Shown here piece after piece: positions 1 to 12,540 of a stretch of DNA of 64,000 nucleotides. The position numbers and the translations under genes were made by a program. The notes beneath the pieces were generated by a model, which made no database searches, was not told the origin of the DNA, and was given only the letters and a program-made list of their open reading frames with translations. Within the stretch, counting starts at the first letter, position 1. Every line of letters starts with the position of its first letter. This DNA comes from Mactromeris polynyma (taxonomy: Eukaryota; Mollusca; Bivalvia; Venerida; Mactridae): contig JASFXZ010000038.1 in NCBI GenBank assembly GCA_032209605.1, positions 2,852,001 through 2,916,000 of the forward strand. Direction: 5' to 3'.

Positions 1-290
1 TCTCTCCCGTTACATAATTAATATTTCCATAGAGAATGTTATGTACAGCAGGAAATTATAGATATTATACCTGAATTTCTTATGAACATTTACCTTGATG
101 GTACATTTGTAGAATGGAAACCGTTTGTTTTTTAATTAATCTGTTGTAAAAGTGCAGAAATGAGAATGTATGATCGGTGTGAAATTGTATTTAACAAAGG
201 AAGCCCATAAACACTATGTTATATTATATGGTTTCAGAGGGACCGTAGGTATACACAAGAACAGATGTCGAGGACAGAGTGGTCACGCCA
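1..290 (+). repeat. Dispersed repeat, paired with 33967-34262
   Basis: The first ~290 bases are closely repeated at 33967-34262 with only scattered substitutions (shared landmarks: the ATGTTATGTACAGCAGGAAA block and the ACTATGTTATATTATATGG block). No open frame is shared and no terminal repeats were seen, so the family is unknown. The left end is cut by the window edge. Confidence 0.75.
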
Positions 291-599
291 AGTAAACTGT
301 ATTTAGAAGACGGTTTGTTATAACATATTAAACACAAATTAAAAGATTGCAAGTTCTGACATGGTATACATTGCAAAGAACATAAGAAGATTAAGGGACA
401 TGGTAAACAAGCACATTTCACATATACAACAAAAGCAGAACAAACACATTTATCAAAGTGAGCACATGGATAAGCTACATATTGCAACATAACCTATAAA
501 CATATAAAGCTCTCCCAGAGACTCAGAACGCACATTTAAGTAACTGCACATGACGGACAGGAGCAGACTGTTCCATTCCAATAAGTTAAAAGGGATTTA

Positions 600-1905
600 A
601 AAGTGTTTAAAGATGAAATTTTACGAATATGGTTTGGCAAGTTATTCCAAAGTTGTGCGGCTGAGAATATGAAAGAGTTTATACCATATCTCGTTGTTCT
701 TGGCTAGGGTAACTTAGCTGTATTAGAAAACCTAAATGTATAAGAATGTTGTTTAAGATCTACTAAATCATGTAAATAAGTAAGTTCTATTTCACTGAAG
801 ATTAAAATATTTTATTGGGCTATAATTCTCAAGCGTCTGATTCTAAGGAACGGGAAACCTGACATAGCGAGAAGAGTGTCGAAGTCTGAAACAAAATCAT
901 CATAGATAAATCTCAATGCTCTTTCCTGTATTGAAACAAAATCATCATAGATAAATATCAATGCTCTTTCCTGTATTAAAACAATATAATCATAGATAAA
1001 TCTCAATGCTGTATCCTGTATTTCCCCCCCATTTTCTTAGTGTTAGTTTCGCTGGTATAATGCCATATAAGTGGGCAATAGTTAAAGTTGGATAGTATGA
1101 AAGATCGATACATAGTGATTTTACAAAGCCTATTTATATTATGTCCTATCCTTTTAATTACATTTAATTGTCTTGATGCTATTCTACAAATGTTTGTTAT
1201 TTGGGAATTAAATTGAGCATAATACCTAAAGTCACACCAAGCAGAACAACTTCATTTTCACAGTGTATGTTTACATCATTAAAAATAAAACTTATAGTAA
1301 TGTCATGGGTCTTCTTTCCAAGAGATATTACCTGGAACATCTCAGGGTTAGCTTGCATTTTGTTTTCATTGAACCAGTCAATTAGACTTATGCTATCATT
1401 TTCAAGAACTGAAACAAGATCTTCACTTGAGGTACTGTTGTAAGAAAGAGTGTTATCATCTGCATAGCTGTATAGGTTCAAGTCTGATGTAAATTCAAAG
1501 ATGCCATTGATAAAGATGTTAAATAGTACGGGGCCTTAGATCGACCCATGAGGAACTTCCTTCAATATCTCCCGGAAAGAACTGTGAACATCCCAATCTT
1601 AACACATTGTTTTCTATTTGAAAGGTAGCTATCAATCGTATTCTAATCCATAATATTTCAGTTTTAAATTCAATAGGTTATGAGGCAAGCAGTCAAATGC
1701 CTTTGTCAAAAGCTACATAATGGTTTTTATCTAGGAAAGCAACAATTTTCAATGGTGTGGTGTTACATCCATATCCTGGTCTGAAAGCACTTAACAATGG
1801 GTGAACATGTTTTCAAAGTAAGACATAAGTTGAATGTGGATGGCGCTCTCAAAGACCTTTGACATAACAGGTAAAAGGATAACAGGTCTCTTTAATTGGC
1901 TTTAT
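600..1905 (-). pseudogene. Degenerate non-LTR retrotransposon reverse transcriptase fragment
   Basis: Read on the minus strand, this stretch shows the core of a LINE-type reverse transcriptase. A block resembling the N-terminal 'RPV...SKVFE' motif lies near 1895. Motif A (KAFDCLPHNLL) is near 1700, motif B appears as PHGSI-stop-GPVLFNIFIN near 1545, and the catalytic YADD box is near 1465. The longest uninterrupted part is 1197-1481. Downstream, a thumb/C-terminal type sequence (ALRFIYDDFVS) continues to about 812 and weak similarity to ~600. Several stops and frame changes make it inactive. Non-LTR retrotransposons copy their RNA by target-primed reverse transcription; this copy is a dead remnant. 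The clade (Jockey/CR1-like) is not settled. Confidence 0.85.
887..1021 (-). repeat. 45-bp tandem triplication inside the RT remnant
   Basis: Three consecutive 45-bp units begin at about 887, 932 and 977. Each encodes on the minus strand a 15-residue block around RALRFIYDDFVS. The unit is a multiple of three, so the frame is kept. Confidence 0.85.
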
Positions 1906-2079
1906 CTAGTGTACTTTTCTTTTTATATTTTGGTGCTACTTGTTATACTTTAAAACTAGTTCGGAACTCTAAATCTTTACTCTTACATCCACCATGGTCT
2001 TCTAACCTCTTGACATTACATTTATTGCTTCGAACTGATTCCGTTGTGGTAACACAGTCCTCTCGGTTACTATGGTAAC

Positions 2080-3000
2080 TTTAAACGTCAAATTAACTTT
2101 TAGAAAAGCAAGTAACTAATCACTATCAGGTAAACAGTTGCATGTACAATTACCACCGTAATCAGTTGTTTAGGAGTGTCTGTTGCTATCATTATCTCAA
2201 CTCTAACACATTTACCACAACTCTGACAAAAACAATTATTGCATTGAAGGAGTGATCTATGGGGTCAGAAAACGTCCTTATAATTTGTGCGCGTTGTTTT
2301 GCTACGTCATTTGATAAAAGATTGAGCAATAGGTGTTTTGACTTAAAACACAAGTACACGTATAATTTAACTTGGGATGTTTGGGTTATTTTACTAACCG
2401 GTTAACCGTTTAGTCTTCCGAACATGACATTCGTTACGTGTTTCGTATTTTGCCTCCTATATTTTTACAGTGACACTGGAAAACTAGATATATATTCTCA
2501 CGTTCGGATAATGTTTTATTCATACCCAACTTTCGTGTCACTGCGACCCGACCAACTTCCTATAGAATTATAGAAGAAAAATATTTTAAAACCGCGATAA
2601 ATCAAAATCTGTTAAAGGTGTCTTTCGTGTGCAAACAAATGTTAGAGATCAAACCTTCTACTGTATGATGGTATAACTACTATGTTTCTGTGTCCTTTTT
2701 GAGGTTTTTAATGTCCCCTTTTTTACATTGAATTAAGAAGGGGCTAAACTAATATCTCTGAATTTAAATGCTTTCCAATAGAGGTAGATACTGCGTGCAG
2801 AGATATATAAGAGTTCAAAATATGCACTTTCGAACGCTCTTTTTAGATTTAATGTTGGTGCTCTATTATGCTGTCCTTCATTATGTTGTTCAAAAATGCC
2901 ATTTATTCCTATAATTTCGAATACACTATATATCGAGGTGTACGCGTGATCGGTATCCAACAGCGCACGCGCAGCATGACATCTGATTAAAGTGATCAAA
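2080..3000. other. Spacer, no recognised feature
   Basis: AT-rich sequence with only short chance frames on both strands. The minus-strand frame at 2733-2999 has no recognisable motif. Confidence 0.5.
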
Positions 3001-3260
3001 CCGGATGCAGCGATTATACAAGCTGGGAAGAATTTGGGGGAATTATGACCTTTTATAGAATAGCCTTCAGATAAAATATTGTTGTGGTTAATTATAGGGT
3101 GACTTTTTAATCTGTAAATGTGTAAAATTTAAAACAGTATAACTCGATAACAATAAATATTTTGTTTTATAATGATATTGTTTAACTTGATATTTAAAAG
3201 TGAAATATGATAGTAATATTATAATACAGATGTTACAATTATTTAGACCAACGTCCTATG
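3001..3260 (+). repeat. Dispersed repeat, third diverged copy of the 28905/61797 family
   Basis: Matches 29050-29370 and 61940-62260 over about 260 bases (shared landmarks TTTTATAGAATAGCCTT, AAATTTAAAACAGTATAA and TTAAAAGTGAAA). It is more diverged than those two are from each other. This marks the family as a mobile repeat rather than part of the local duplication only. Confidence 0.75.
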
Positions 3261-3644
3261 GTATTTAGGTCTTTGTTTAGACAAATAGTCTGCATAACTT
3301 ATATAATATAAATTTGATACCACTAGGTTTGATATTCATTTCATAAGTTTTATTTCGTTTTTCGAGAAAAGAGATATCATTAAATGGATAATATACATTA
3401 AATACCTTTCGTATGCATAATTTCACTTCAATAGTAAGACAGCGTAGCTTGATGTTTTTGCAAAAATGATAAAACTCACCATTTATGACTCTGGTAATAT
3501 TTAAAAATTAATGCATCCACATTTTATTCCTAAATCATAGACTAGTCAGGATCCCATTATAGTGCCCAAAACCTGCTTTTTAATTGAAAGTTTGTTTGCA
3601 AATATATTAAACAAATACCCGAATATAAACACTGCAAAACTACA

Positions 3645-4330
3645 TAGAACAGAACAGAATACTTTATTCAAACTACACGCTTAAATGTTATACATTTGTA
3701 CTTATTGTCCGGTAATATAATATAATAAATTTATATTTAGTTTTACTATCAATTAGATATTATCACCATTGCACATATGATGATGGTATAAATAATTGCA
3801 TTCCATCGTAAAAAATACAACATCATGTTTTTAAATGTAACAGACAAAATGAGTAGTTGTATTGGTCAGTGTCATTATAATTTGTGTTGACAAAATAATA
3901 ATGTATCTTTGCGATGTTAGAAAGCTAAGTAGCTACTATCTGCCGAACCAAAATACAAGGCAAAGCCTTATGGTGCATAATTTGAAAGAGGCTACAATAT
4001 AAGTATCATGAATGTATAATACATTCTGATAAATTAGTACAGCCCGCGGCAATTTCATTATGCTAGCTAAACACAGCGGGGTGCTAATTAAGTCGCGAAC
4101 GATAATGATCATGAGACGTTAAAGTGGCGTATATATAATCGGTTATAGCATGGAGCCAATATCGATCAGATCTGGGGAATCTTGCGATGAGCCAGAAAGT
4201 TGGACATGTCTGCTAAATACAGAACATAAAATCAAAAAAACTAAAGAAATATTAATTATTTCAATTATATTTGGAACAAAACATATTTTATATTTCAAAC
4301 GTTATAATATGATTTATGTAATTGAACAGT
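3645..4330. other. AT-rich spacer beginning with an (AGAAC)n-type tract
   Basis: A short GAACA tract at about 3650 followed by AATACTTTATTC resembles, in reverse orientation, the TTCTG tract at about 18145. Such tracts occur at 3' tails of some retroposons. Nothing else is recognised up to the minisatellite. Confidence 0.35.
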
Positions 4331-5085
4331 AACAATATTTTCGATGATACCGTTGAACTGTACTGCATACATCGCATCGTGTCATCTTGTAGTGTCGTAT
4401 GCCATATCGTATCGTCGCACGTCGTATTGTATCGTTGTACTGTACCGCATACATCGCATCGTGTCATCTTGTAGTGTCGTATGTTATATCGTTTCGTCGC
4501 ACGTCGTATTGTATCGTTGTACTGTACCACATACATCGCATCGTGTCATCTTGTAGTGTCGTATGTTATATCGTATCGTCGCAAGTCGTTTTGTATCGTT
4601 GTACTGTACCGCATACATCGCATCGTGTCATCTTGTAGTGTTGTATGTTATATCGTATCGTCGCACGTCGTATTGTATCGTTGTACTGTACCGCATACAT
4701 CGCATCGTCTCATCTTGTAGTGTCGTATGTTATATCGTATCGTCGCACGTCGTATTGTATCGTTTTACTGTACCGCATACATCGCATCGTGTCATCTTGT
4801 AGTGTCGTATGTTATATCGTATCGTCGCACGTCGTATTGTGTCGTTTTACTGTACCGCATACATCGCATCGTGTCATCTTGTAGTGTCGTATGTTATATC
4901 GTATCGTCGCACGTCGTATTGTATCGTTGAACTGTACCACATACATCGCATCGTGTCATGTCATCTTGTAGTGTTGTATGTTATATCGTATCGTCGCACG
5001 TCGTATTGTACTGTTGTACTGTATCGCATACATCGCATCGTGTCATCTTGTAGTGTTGTATGTCATATTGTGTGTCGTCGCACGT
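4330..5085 (+). repeat. 82-bp minisatellite, about 9 units
   Basis: An 82-base unit repeats head to tail from about 4330 to 5085. Unit boundaries can be followed at 4399, 4481, 4563, 4645, 4727 and 4809. Units differ by a few substitutions; one near 4950 has a short internal duplication. The unit is rich in TCG, CGT and CGCACGTCG, so it is much richer in CpG than its surroundings. Open frames across it shift from unit to unit (82 is not a multiple of three) and are not genes. Confidence 0.95.
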
Positions 5086-5239
5086 CGCTTGGCCCAACAG
5101 AATACCGTAATATAAGACTTTTTTCTGGTTTACTGAAAAACAATATGATAAGTTGTTCTCATTACACCACTCATTCATCATTGTACATGTACATTCTGAC
5201 ACAGGAGGAAAGTAATATCTTAACGAAAGAGAGTTAACA

Positions 5240-6890
5240 GAATGCAATGATGACGGATGGATATTTTCACGGTTCTATCAATTTCACAAATATTCAATAA
5301 TCATAGTGTATTATACATGCCGTGACCGTGAATACGCACACTTACAGAGTGTATACAAATCAATATTAGTTTAAAGTTAAATCTAAAATATGAAACGAAA
5401 CGTGTACAATATGAACACCTTGAACTTATCATGACAGAGAAATTATATATTGAATAACAAACCAATGAGACAGATATTCAAATTGATTGATAATTGATGT
5501 GGTATTGGATGTTCGATATAGGTGACTAGATAAGGTTAAATAAGACAAATAACGAGGAACCTGAATATTTATTTTATTCTAAATGAAATATTACAGTCTT
5601 TAATAAAATATTATGAATATGATGTAAACAAATTACATTTGGAATAATATAATAATATATATAATAGAGGCTTTATAATGCTAATTTTCTGTGCAAGTTT
5701 TAATAAAATGAAAATTGAATATCGGCATAAAACAGTGCAGACCTCCATGTAGATGCATTGAGAATTAAAAATCATTGCTTAAGATACACTGGACAAACTA
5801 CTTATGTTCACTAAACAATTTATACGTCAAATTCACTACTTTAAACACAAGAAATCGCACTGAAAATTTGCATTATTGAAGTCTCTTTTTAATTATCCTT
5901 TTTCGGCCCATGTGTCCAAGGTCATATTATGGTTCCTTCGATTAATCTTGGTATGTTGGTAGATCTTGATAAAACATGCACAAAAATGTCAAGATATCCA
6001 GGAAGGGTTATACCTTGACTCGACCCCTAACCCTCCACCATTAAAAGAAATATAGGCACTCGGGAGAAATTTCCGATTTGTTACCGTCCTTCTGCGTAAC
6101 TCATTGCCCTAACATAAGTCCATCTAGTTTGAGAAAGGTTCTTAGCAATGTTGAATGTACGTCAAATGTCGCGCACGGACGACAGGTAAATACACGGGGA
6201 TACTCACGGTCAACAACTTCCATACTAAGTAAGTAAGGAAAAGGTGAGAATACGAAGCCCATAGGTCCCTTGTTTTGTTCTTTATTTTGCAATAAAAACC
6301 TTATCTGCAGAGGGTTTTGACCCCCAAATAAATATGATGTGTAGTATTCAATAAGACCTTTCGACCGACACCAAATTTGTGCCGGGCGAACCACGGGTCA
6401 TTACTTCAAAACACCAAGGGAAGTAACTGTTATAAGTAGTTTGAGGTAAACAATATTTGGTTACTTTCCTTGTCACTAGAATCACTTGAGACTAGGCAAA
6501 CAGACAGGATGTTAGCGACACAGGAGTTTGCTTGTGATATTATTATAGAAGGTTATCTCCCCTTTTTTCAAATAATTCTATAGAAGGAGGAGTGATATGA
6601 TAGTATGGCTCTAGGACCTGTGGTTTGATCATAAATGCGCACAAATAAAGAAGGAATTTCTGTCGTCCACTATTAAAGCGGGAGTAGGGTAACAGTCAAC
6701 GTAGAAAATGGAGTCACATTTGTGATATGCAGGTTTCCACATCATGAATGATGCTATTTGGCGTCATACTCGCTAAACACGTAAAATAACGGTTATTAAC
6801 GAATATCCGAAGTTATTGTTAAAATCAATAGTTAACTCCTTTAAAACAAAACACTTCTTCATAACTTATATGACATCCATTTCCTTTAAG
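5240..6890. other. Spacer, no recognised gene
   Basis: AT-rich sequence. A minus-strand frame of 97 codons at 6101-6394 has no recognisable domain. A TTATCTCCCC motif at about 6553 echoes the GGGGAGATAA sequence seen in the foldback elements of this window. Confidence 0.45.
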
Positions 6891-6896
6891 TAATAG

Positions 6897-7000
6897 TTAG
6901 TAGATTTTAAGTAAAATCTTATTGATTAAGAAGGGGCGGAGCGAGCGTAGCGAGCGAGCCATCTTCTTAACCAATAATATTTTACTTAATATCTACTAAC
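6897..7000. repeat. Hairpin with AT-rich stem and GCGAGCG loop
   Basis: Arms at 6897-6933 and 6963-7000 are inverted, slightly imperfect copies. They flank a G/C-rich loop made of repeated GCGAGCG units. Confidence 0.8.
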
Positions 7001-7083
7001 TGACTTAGAATGTAACCTACATTTTGATTGGCCGATACGCATGCAAATTTCAAATAAAAGCTATAACGGTAAACTATAAGCCG

Positions 7084-7184
7084 GTTATAACTCACATATT
7101 AGAATTATAAACAAATTAAGTGCTGCGGTCGCTGACGCTCCCTTGCACTTAATTTGCTTATAATTCCAATATATGAGCTATAAC
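7084..7184. repeat. Second hairpin, AT-rich stem with GC-rich loop
   Basis: Arms at about 7084-7123 and 7145-7184 are inverted copies (AACAAATTAAGTGC against GCACTTAATTTGCT and flanks). The loop contains GGTCGCTGACGCTCCC. It lies about 85 bases after the previous hairpin and has the same design. Confidence 0.8.
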
Positions 7185-7199
7185 CTATACTGGTTAATC

Positions 7200-8530
7200 T
7201 TTCTCGTCTAGCCTTGGTGGTGCATTAACCGGATTTCCGTTCGACTTATCACCATTATAAAGTTTGCGGAAACATCGAACTAAATTGCCGTTACTTATTC
7301 AAAATTTCCGTTACCACAAATTCAACCGGAATAGTAATTGATGCAAAAGAAGGCTTTGATTGATATAGCAATGTACATAATACCGGCCTATCAATCAACA
7401 TATACTCAAGGTTTCGGTACAATGCATAATAAGTAACACATCTGAAAATCACAACAGTCGGACCGTTCAAATCGAGACGGTGTGCAAATAAACAAACGTA
7501 CGCTAAAGCAAATCTTTTGTACACACACAGTTAACAAGCTTTGAAATCCAGATCTACTCACTGGAATTTCCGTAACGGATATTTTTGTGGTATCCAACTA
7601 CACAGTGTATACTTAATATTACGTAGATAGCAACTGTCTACTGAAATATTTAAGTGTAACAGTGATTTCATCAACATTGGTTTATAACAATTACACTTTA
7701 TATTCAAAACACACACAACAGAAAAGACCACTCCGTTACATTGGTGCCGTGACAAGCGAATCTTTATCTGTTGGGGGCATGATAGTTCTGTTAGAATTTA
7801 TCTAGTAAAATTAGTAGATTTTGTAAAATTATGTATTAAATAATTTTCATTGAACAAGATTGGACGCTTCTTTAAATATGAAATAAAGTGTTATATGAAT
7901 GTTGATTCAAATCAATCACTGAAATCAAGGCAGATAGGTTTATAAGGTGTACACGTTTATGTAAACTGTAAACATATAATGTATGATGTAAAAATACACT
8001 CACTTGTTTATCGTTATTTTGTAAACAACCGAATACAAAATATTGTATTTACTCTTAAAATGTTCTGAAAATGTCTCTTTAAAATTCACCTTGTGTTTTG
8101 CTATGTGGACAATCAAACAATATGACTGAAAGGATCGTGGTCGTAATTAATTGTATTAGCTGTTTATGCATAATGTATCAGAAATTTTGATAACTGAAAT
8201 CAAAGACCTAAAAATGGTATTTAGGTCATCGCTGAAATTCAAATATGGTCGTGATTTTGCTCATTTTAATCATGTCATATTATTCACAAGTGTTAAAGTA
8301 CTTACACGTTACAGAGTATCGTCATAATGTTGTACCATCATTGAACATTAATTAAATTAGTTATTGATTCACATGATGGTGCTCTATTGTGTGTAACGGA
8401 CATTTTATCAATTATGTTGTTTTCTATGATTTACAAATATGACAAAACATGTCAATGTTTCATGTGGATTTGTCACTGACTAAACTAGATCAACGTCTAA
8501 AGTGTAGCGAGCCAATAATCATAAAGTCCA
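7200..8530. other. Spacer, no recognised gene
   Basis: Minus-strand frames of 60-80 codons overlap each other between 7291 and 7755 but show no domain, splice pattern or codon signature. I see nothing else here. Confidence 0.4.
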
Positions 8531-8542
8531 CCCGGTCAGCCC

Positions 8543-8608
8543 AGCGCTTAGAACGCTATGCTGTCATCTGGAAGGTCCGAGATCGAATCCCGGTCTGTAT
8601 CATTTATA
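8543..8608 (+). repeat. tRNA-derived SINE head
   Basis: A Pol III-like pair of boxes is visible: an A-box-like CAGCCCAGCGCTTAGAACGC and a B box GAGATCGAATCCC about 40 bases downstream. Acceptor-stem pairing is missing, so a functional tRNA gene is unlikely. Confidence 0.55.
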
Positions 8609-9540
8609 AATAGTTAAAAACGGTGTTAAAGTCGTTATAAAGATGTCATATGACACTGTGCTTAACCTACGTAGTATGTTTACGAAACATATCAAATATT
8701 GACATCAAATTGTACGAGCGTCCTCTGGTGTAATAATGAAACATGTAATTATGATTCATTCGTTATGCTGCCTGCTGGTTGCCTACACGTCCATTATGCA
8801 AGGTGTCATCCGTTTGCGTATGGTGGCATACTCCTGCCACTAGTTAACTACATAGTTAGGTAGAAAAGTATGTGGTTATCACGTTAAAGAAACGAGTTAA
8901 CTACATAATTTACTAGACAATTCTATGGTCCAATACCATACTTCAAGTCCATACCAGAAGATACCAACTTCAATATAAAATAAAGCATAACGAATAAGCA
9001 ATATAACGTGTAGCATAATATAGCATGAAGAACATATTTCATTCCTTTCCAGAAAGCATAATGCCCAGTGTAATTATAAAACCACGAATTAAAATGTCAT
9101 TATGAATATAATTCTTAAAACCAAAACCAGATGTTTGGTATTCAGATGCATATCCCTAGCAGAGATATCCAAAAAGTGTCCTGTTATGATTAAAATATAC
9201 CGTTTTATGTTGCCGGATGGTATATCATGTCCACCTGGATTTCATGTCGATATTATTTGGTTGAATTGTTGTAAAAATCAGAGAAAAAGACTCAATTTGA
9301 TTCAAAAGTGCCCACCCACACCTATAAGAAGACCGTTTCATGTTGAAGAACAACAAATATACCATTGTTTTTGTATGAAACAATCTAATGACGGTAAGTT
9401 GATACTTTTGAAGCAAAACTGGTATTGCATGTATTACATAAATGTACTGTATGGAAATATTCATTCTGTATTTAATTGTACAAAACATGCATGTCAAAAC
9501 TCGTTTTTACAAGTGTTCTATGAATAACTTGTTGATACTA

Positions 9541-9717
9541 CAGTTGGACCTCGTTCATTCGAATTTATCAAGTCCGAAATTTTATTTTGAATAAGACATG
9601 GTTTCGAATGGCAGATTTCACTTCGTTGTGCCCGGAAGATACATCGGGATCTGATATTCATTTCGGATGATACCATGTTTCCGGATAGAAGGTTGTCGAA
9701 TCAACAAGGTCCAACTG
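9541..9717. mobile_element. pogo/Tigger-like MITE (177 bp)
   Basis: Terminal inverted repeats start CAGTTGGACCTCGTT on the left and end AACAAGGTCCAACTG on the right. A TA dinucleotide lies on each side (9539-9540 and 9718-9719). Ends of the CAGTTGGACCTCG type with TA targets fit pogo-like elements. No transposase frame. The same element sits in copy B at 42115-42290, so it predates the duplication. Confidence 0.7.
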
Positions 9718-12207
9718 TATATAATATAGATATTGTTTATTATTTTTTCTGTTACTTCCTGTTAAATTTTGCATTAAATATTTTGTTTAAATTTCAAATG
9801 TGTTTTATGATAGTTTGCCATTGTTCACAACATGCTGCATATTGATGATTGTAAATGTCACATATAAAACCGTATTTGTCACGGCAATTCCTGCAGATGA
9901 TAAAAGCATCCACATTACTGTCATGACATTCAGACACAACTCATGATCTTGGGGATATTACATTATTCAATTTCAAGAGTTGTAACTATACTTTTGGCCA
10001 TACATGAGCTTTAAAGGGATCCAACCTCCCATATTTCAGATTATTGATGCTTATAGACTGTTATAAAGGTCGGAAGTGAGGGAAGACATATCGGTTTAGG
10101 GATAGACTGACTGATTCCGGTTATAAAGATAGTGAATTCGAATCCCATCAGGGGGCAAAGTTGAATCACAACTTTTATAATCTGTGAATCAGATGGAAGT
10201 TCTAGCTTGCAACCCAGGAAAAAGTCATGGAAAGTATTAATGTATTGTAGGTATACAATCCAAGTTAAATAATTAAGCTTAACCCAGCAAAGTTCAATAC
10301 ACATATTTCTCTTTTAAAGTTTGTGTTTGACGAAAACTTCAGTTGTTGACCTCATGTTGCCATGTAGCAGATTCTGTTGCTTATGTTTAATCAACACACT
10401 ACAAAACTTAATTTAATGTAACTCTACAGTCACAAAAACACACACCTCAGTAGATTTGTGCATATATTGTTATTGAAATGTGTTCATGAATGTTCTTGAG
10501 TTTGTACATTTTCAATTAACCTCTTAGTTTGCAATCTTAAAATTTCATAGACAACTGACCAAAGTTTGATACAAATCGCTTCCAGGTAAGATTCTTGTGA
10601 GAATATTTCTACATCAAAACATCCTGAAAATCATGATAATTAGTAACAGACTTGCAAGATTAATTAACATTCAATTTTATTTTCATTATAAGCAATTTGA
10701 CAAATGACTAATTTATTGAACTGTCACATTCAATTTAATAAATTATGCATGGAACAAAATAGCAAAAACCTAGCTACCATGTGCTCTGTTGTACAAAGCA
10801 GAAAAGGAAATATGATACAAAACGATACTAATCTCGAGTTACTGCCTTTGGTAGTCAAATATTCCAATTATTTTAACGGTAACAGACTCCACAACGTAGA
10901 AAAAACACATGTTGTGAGAGTATGGTAGAATATATGTAAAATGTACGTGAAATTTAGCGTCATTCTATGACAAACTTGCATTTAATTTAAAATCTAACAC
11001 TATGGCACAATATGATGAACACAAAAATACTTATGATCGCCATCAATATATCCAGTACTTGTGCTTCTCATATTTTTGGCATGCTGTATTTGCAGTATAG
11101 TTCCATACAGAAATTAACATTCTGTTCATTATATTTAGGGATTTCCGAATTTCTATGTTAAAATGTCTTCAGATTATCTCCCTTTGCATTACAATGTACT
11201 TAGTTTGCATAGTTATTTGTTTTTCGACTGAATGCATCAAATAATACAAAAATGACCTCATCTGTTGTTTGATGGCATCATGTTACAGAACATAAAATTC
11301 AGATATTTTTTAGTACCAACAGACTAAATAAACAACTCTGGAAGAGAAAGTACTTGCCTAAAAGTGTTGCAAAACGTCCGACGTTCAGTATATTAGTTGT
11401 ACGTGTACTTTACTTTGATAAACAAATCTTTATAACTGTATAACTAATAATGGACAAACTTCTTTGTATATTATCTGTGACAATGGAAAACATATTTACC
11501 AGTTGAACTGAAAAACACAAGATGATTAGCCCCATATTGAATGTCAACACAACGCAATTTGATCACTATTTTACCTTTAGAAAAAGTTCAAATTTCAAAA
11601 TTCACTTTCGTGCCTTCAAACTTTGAAGTTTCAATCTTCTACAAATCTAAGGACACTTGTATTTGTTAGATAACTATGTCTGATGAAGCTATAAGAGGAA
11701 ATTTGAACATTGGTATACTTCACCTATGTTTTGTTACAAATCACTAACACTTTCAGGTGGCAAGTTTTCCAACCCATTTAAAGTCCTTTGTTTTATATAG
11801 ATGTTACATTTTTAGCAAAAGAAATGTCACATTGAAGTAATGCCCATGTTTTGCACCACTCGCATACCTTTAATACCTAATGATTTTATGTGTGCATTGT
11901 CAGCACTTCCATGGATTTCACACATCCTAAACATTTCTCCACTCATTGATTTTACTGCCAGTTAAATAATCCATGAGTTGAACTGTGCCAAACACATCGT
12001 TAGTGACTTTGGGCAGACTCTTTAAGAATTTTGACTTATTTAGGTCAACTAAACTAATCTAGTGGTATAACACATTCACGGGTTTCACATTTTGTCTCCT
12101 CGTCGATCGATTAAAATCATGTTTCATGTTTAATGTCTTAATAATTTGCATTGTTTATACAAATATTTACACCAAAGTAGATTCGACCTATCCACAGAAT
12201 GAAAGAA

Positions 12208-12540
12208 CTAGGTGTCGTGTAACTTTAGCTCTAAGACAAAGACTAGAGTGACTGTCACGAAACATATTACGTAAAGAAAGAGAAACACTCGGTCTAACAC
12301 ACGAGCACGTTTCTGCCAGTCTTCCTTATTTTCTTCCGCATTGTCCGTATCTTCAAAGTGATTCATTATACCATTTAATGTAGTTGTCTGTTCTTGCATG
12401 TAGATCTGCAAAGTTTCATCTTGTAAACTTCTCGTACTCCGAAAGGTCGGAAGTCGATTTCGTGGAGTATTTGGTAAATGGTTCAGTATGTGAGCGCCGC
12501 CATTAATTTGTGGGTCCTCATCAAAGCTAGTTTCTTTCAG
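12208..12540 (-). CDS. nAChR copy A terminal coding exon 8 (M4)
   Basis: Starts LKETSFDEDPQINGG, runs through the MA-helix-like EDWQKRARVLDRVF and M4 (LFLYVICFVTVTLVFV), and ends LKLHDT with a TAG stop. 110 residues. Confidence 0.92.
   Translation of the reverse strand: MKETSFDEDPQINGGAHILNHLPNTPRNRLPTFRSTRSLQDETLQIYMQEQTTTLNGIMNHFEDTDNAEENKEDWQKRARVLDRVFLFLYVICFVTVTLVFVLELKLHDT

Noticed and set aside
4330..5085. CRISPR-like array
   Set aside because: Units are contiguous and similar throughout, with no unique spacers; it is a eukaryotic minisatellite.
6101..6394. 97-codon minus-strand frame
   Set aside because: No domain recognised; a single isolated frame in spacer DNA.
9102..9527. 141-codon plus-strand frame
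   Set aside because: No recognisable domain, and the duplicate copy has lost about 155 bp from its middle.
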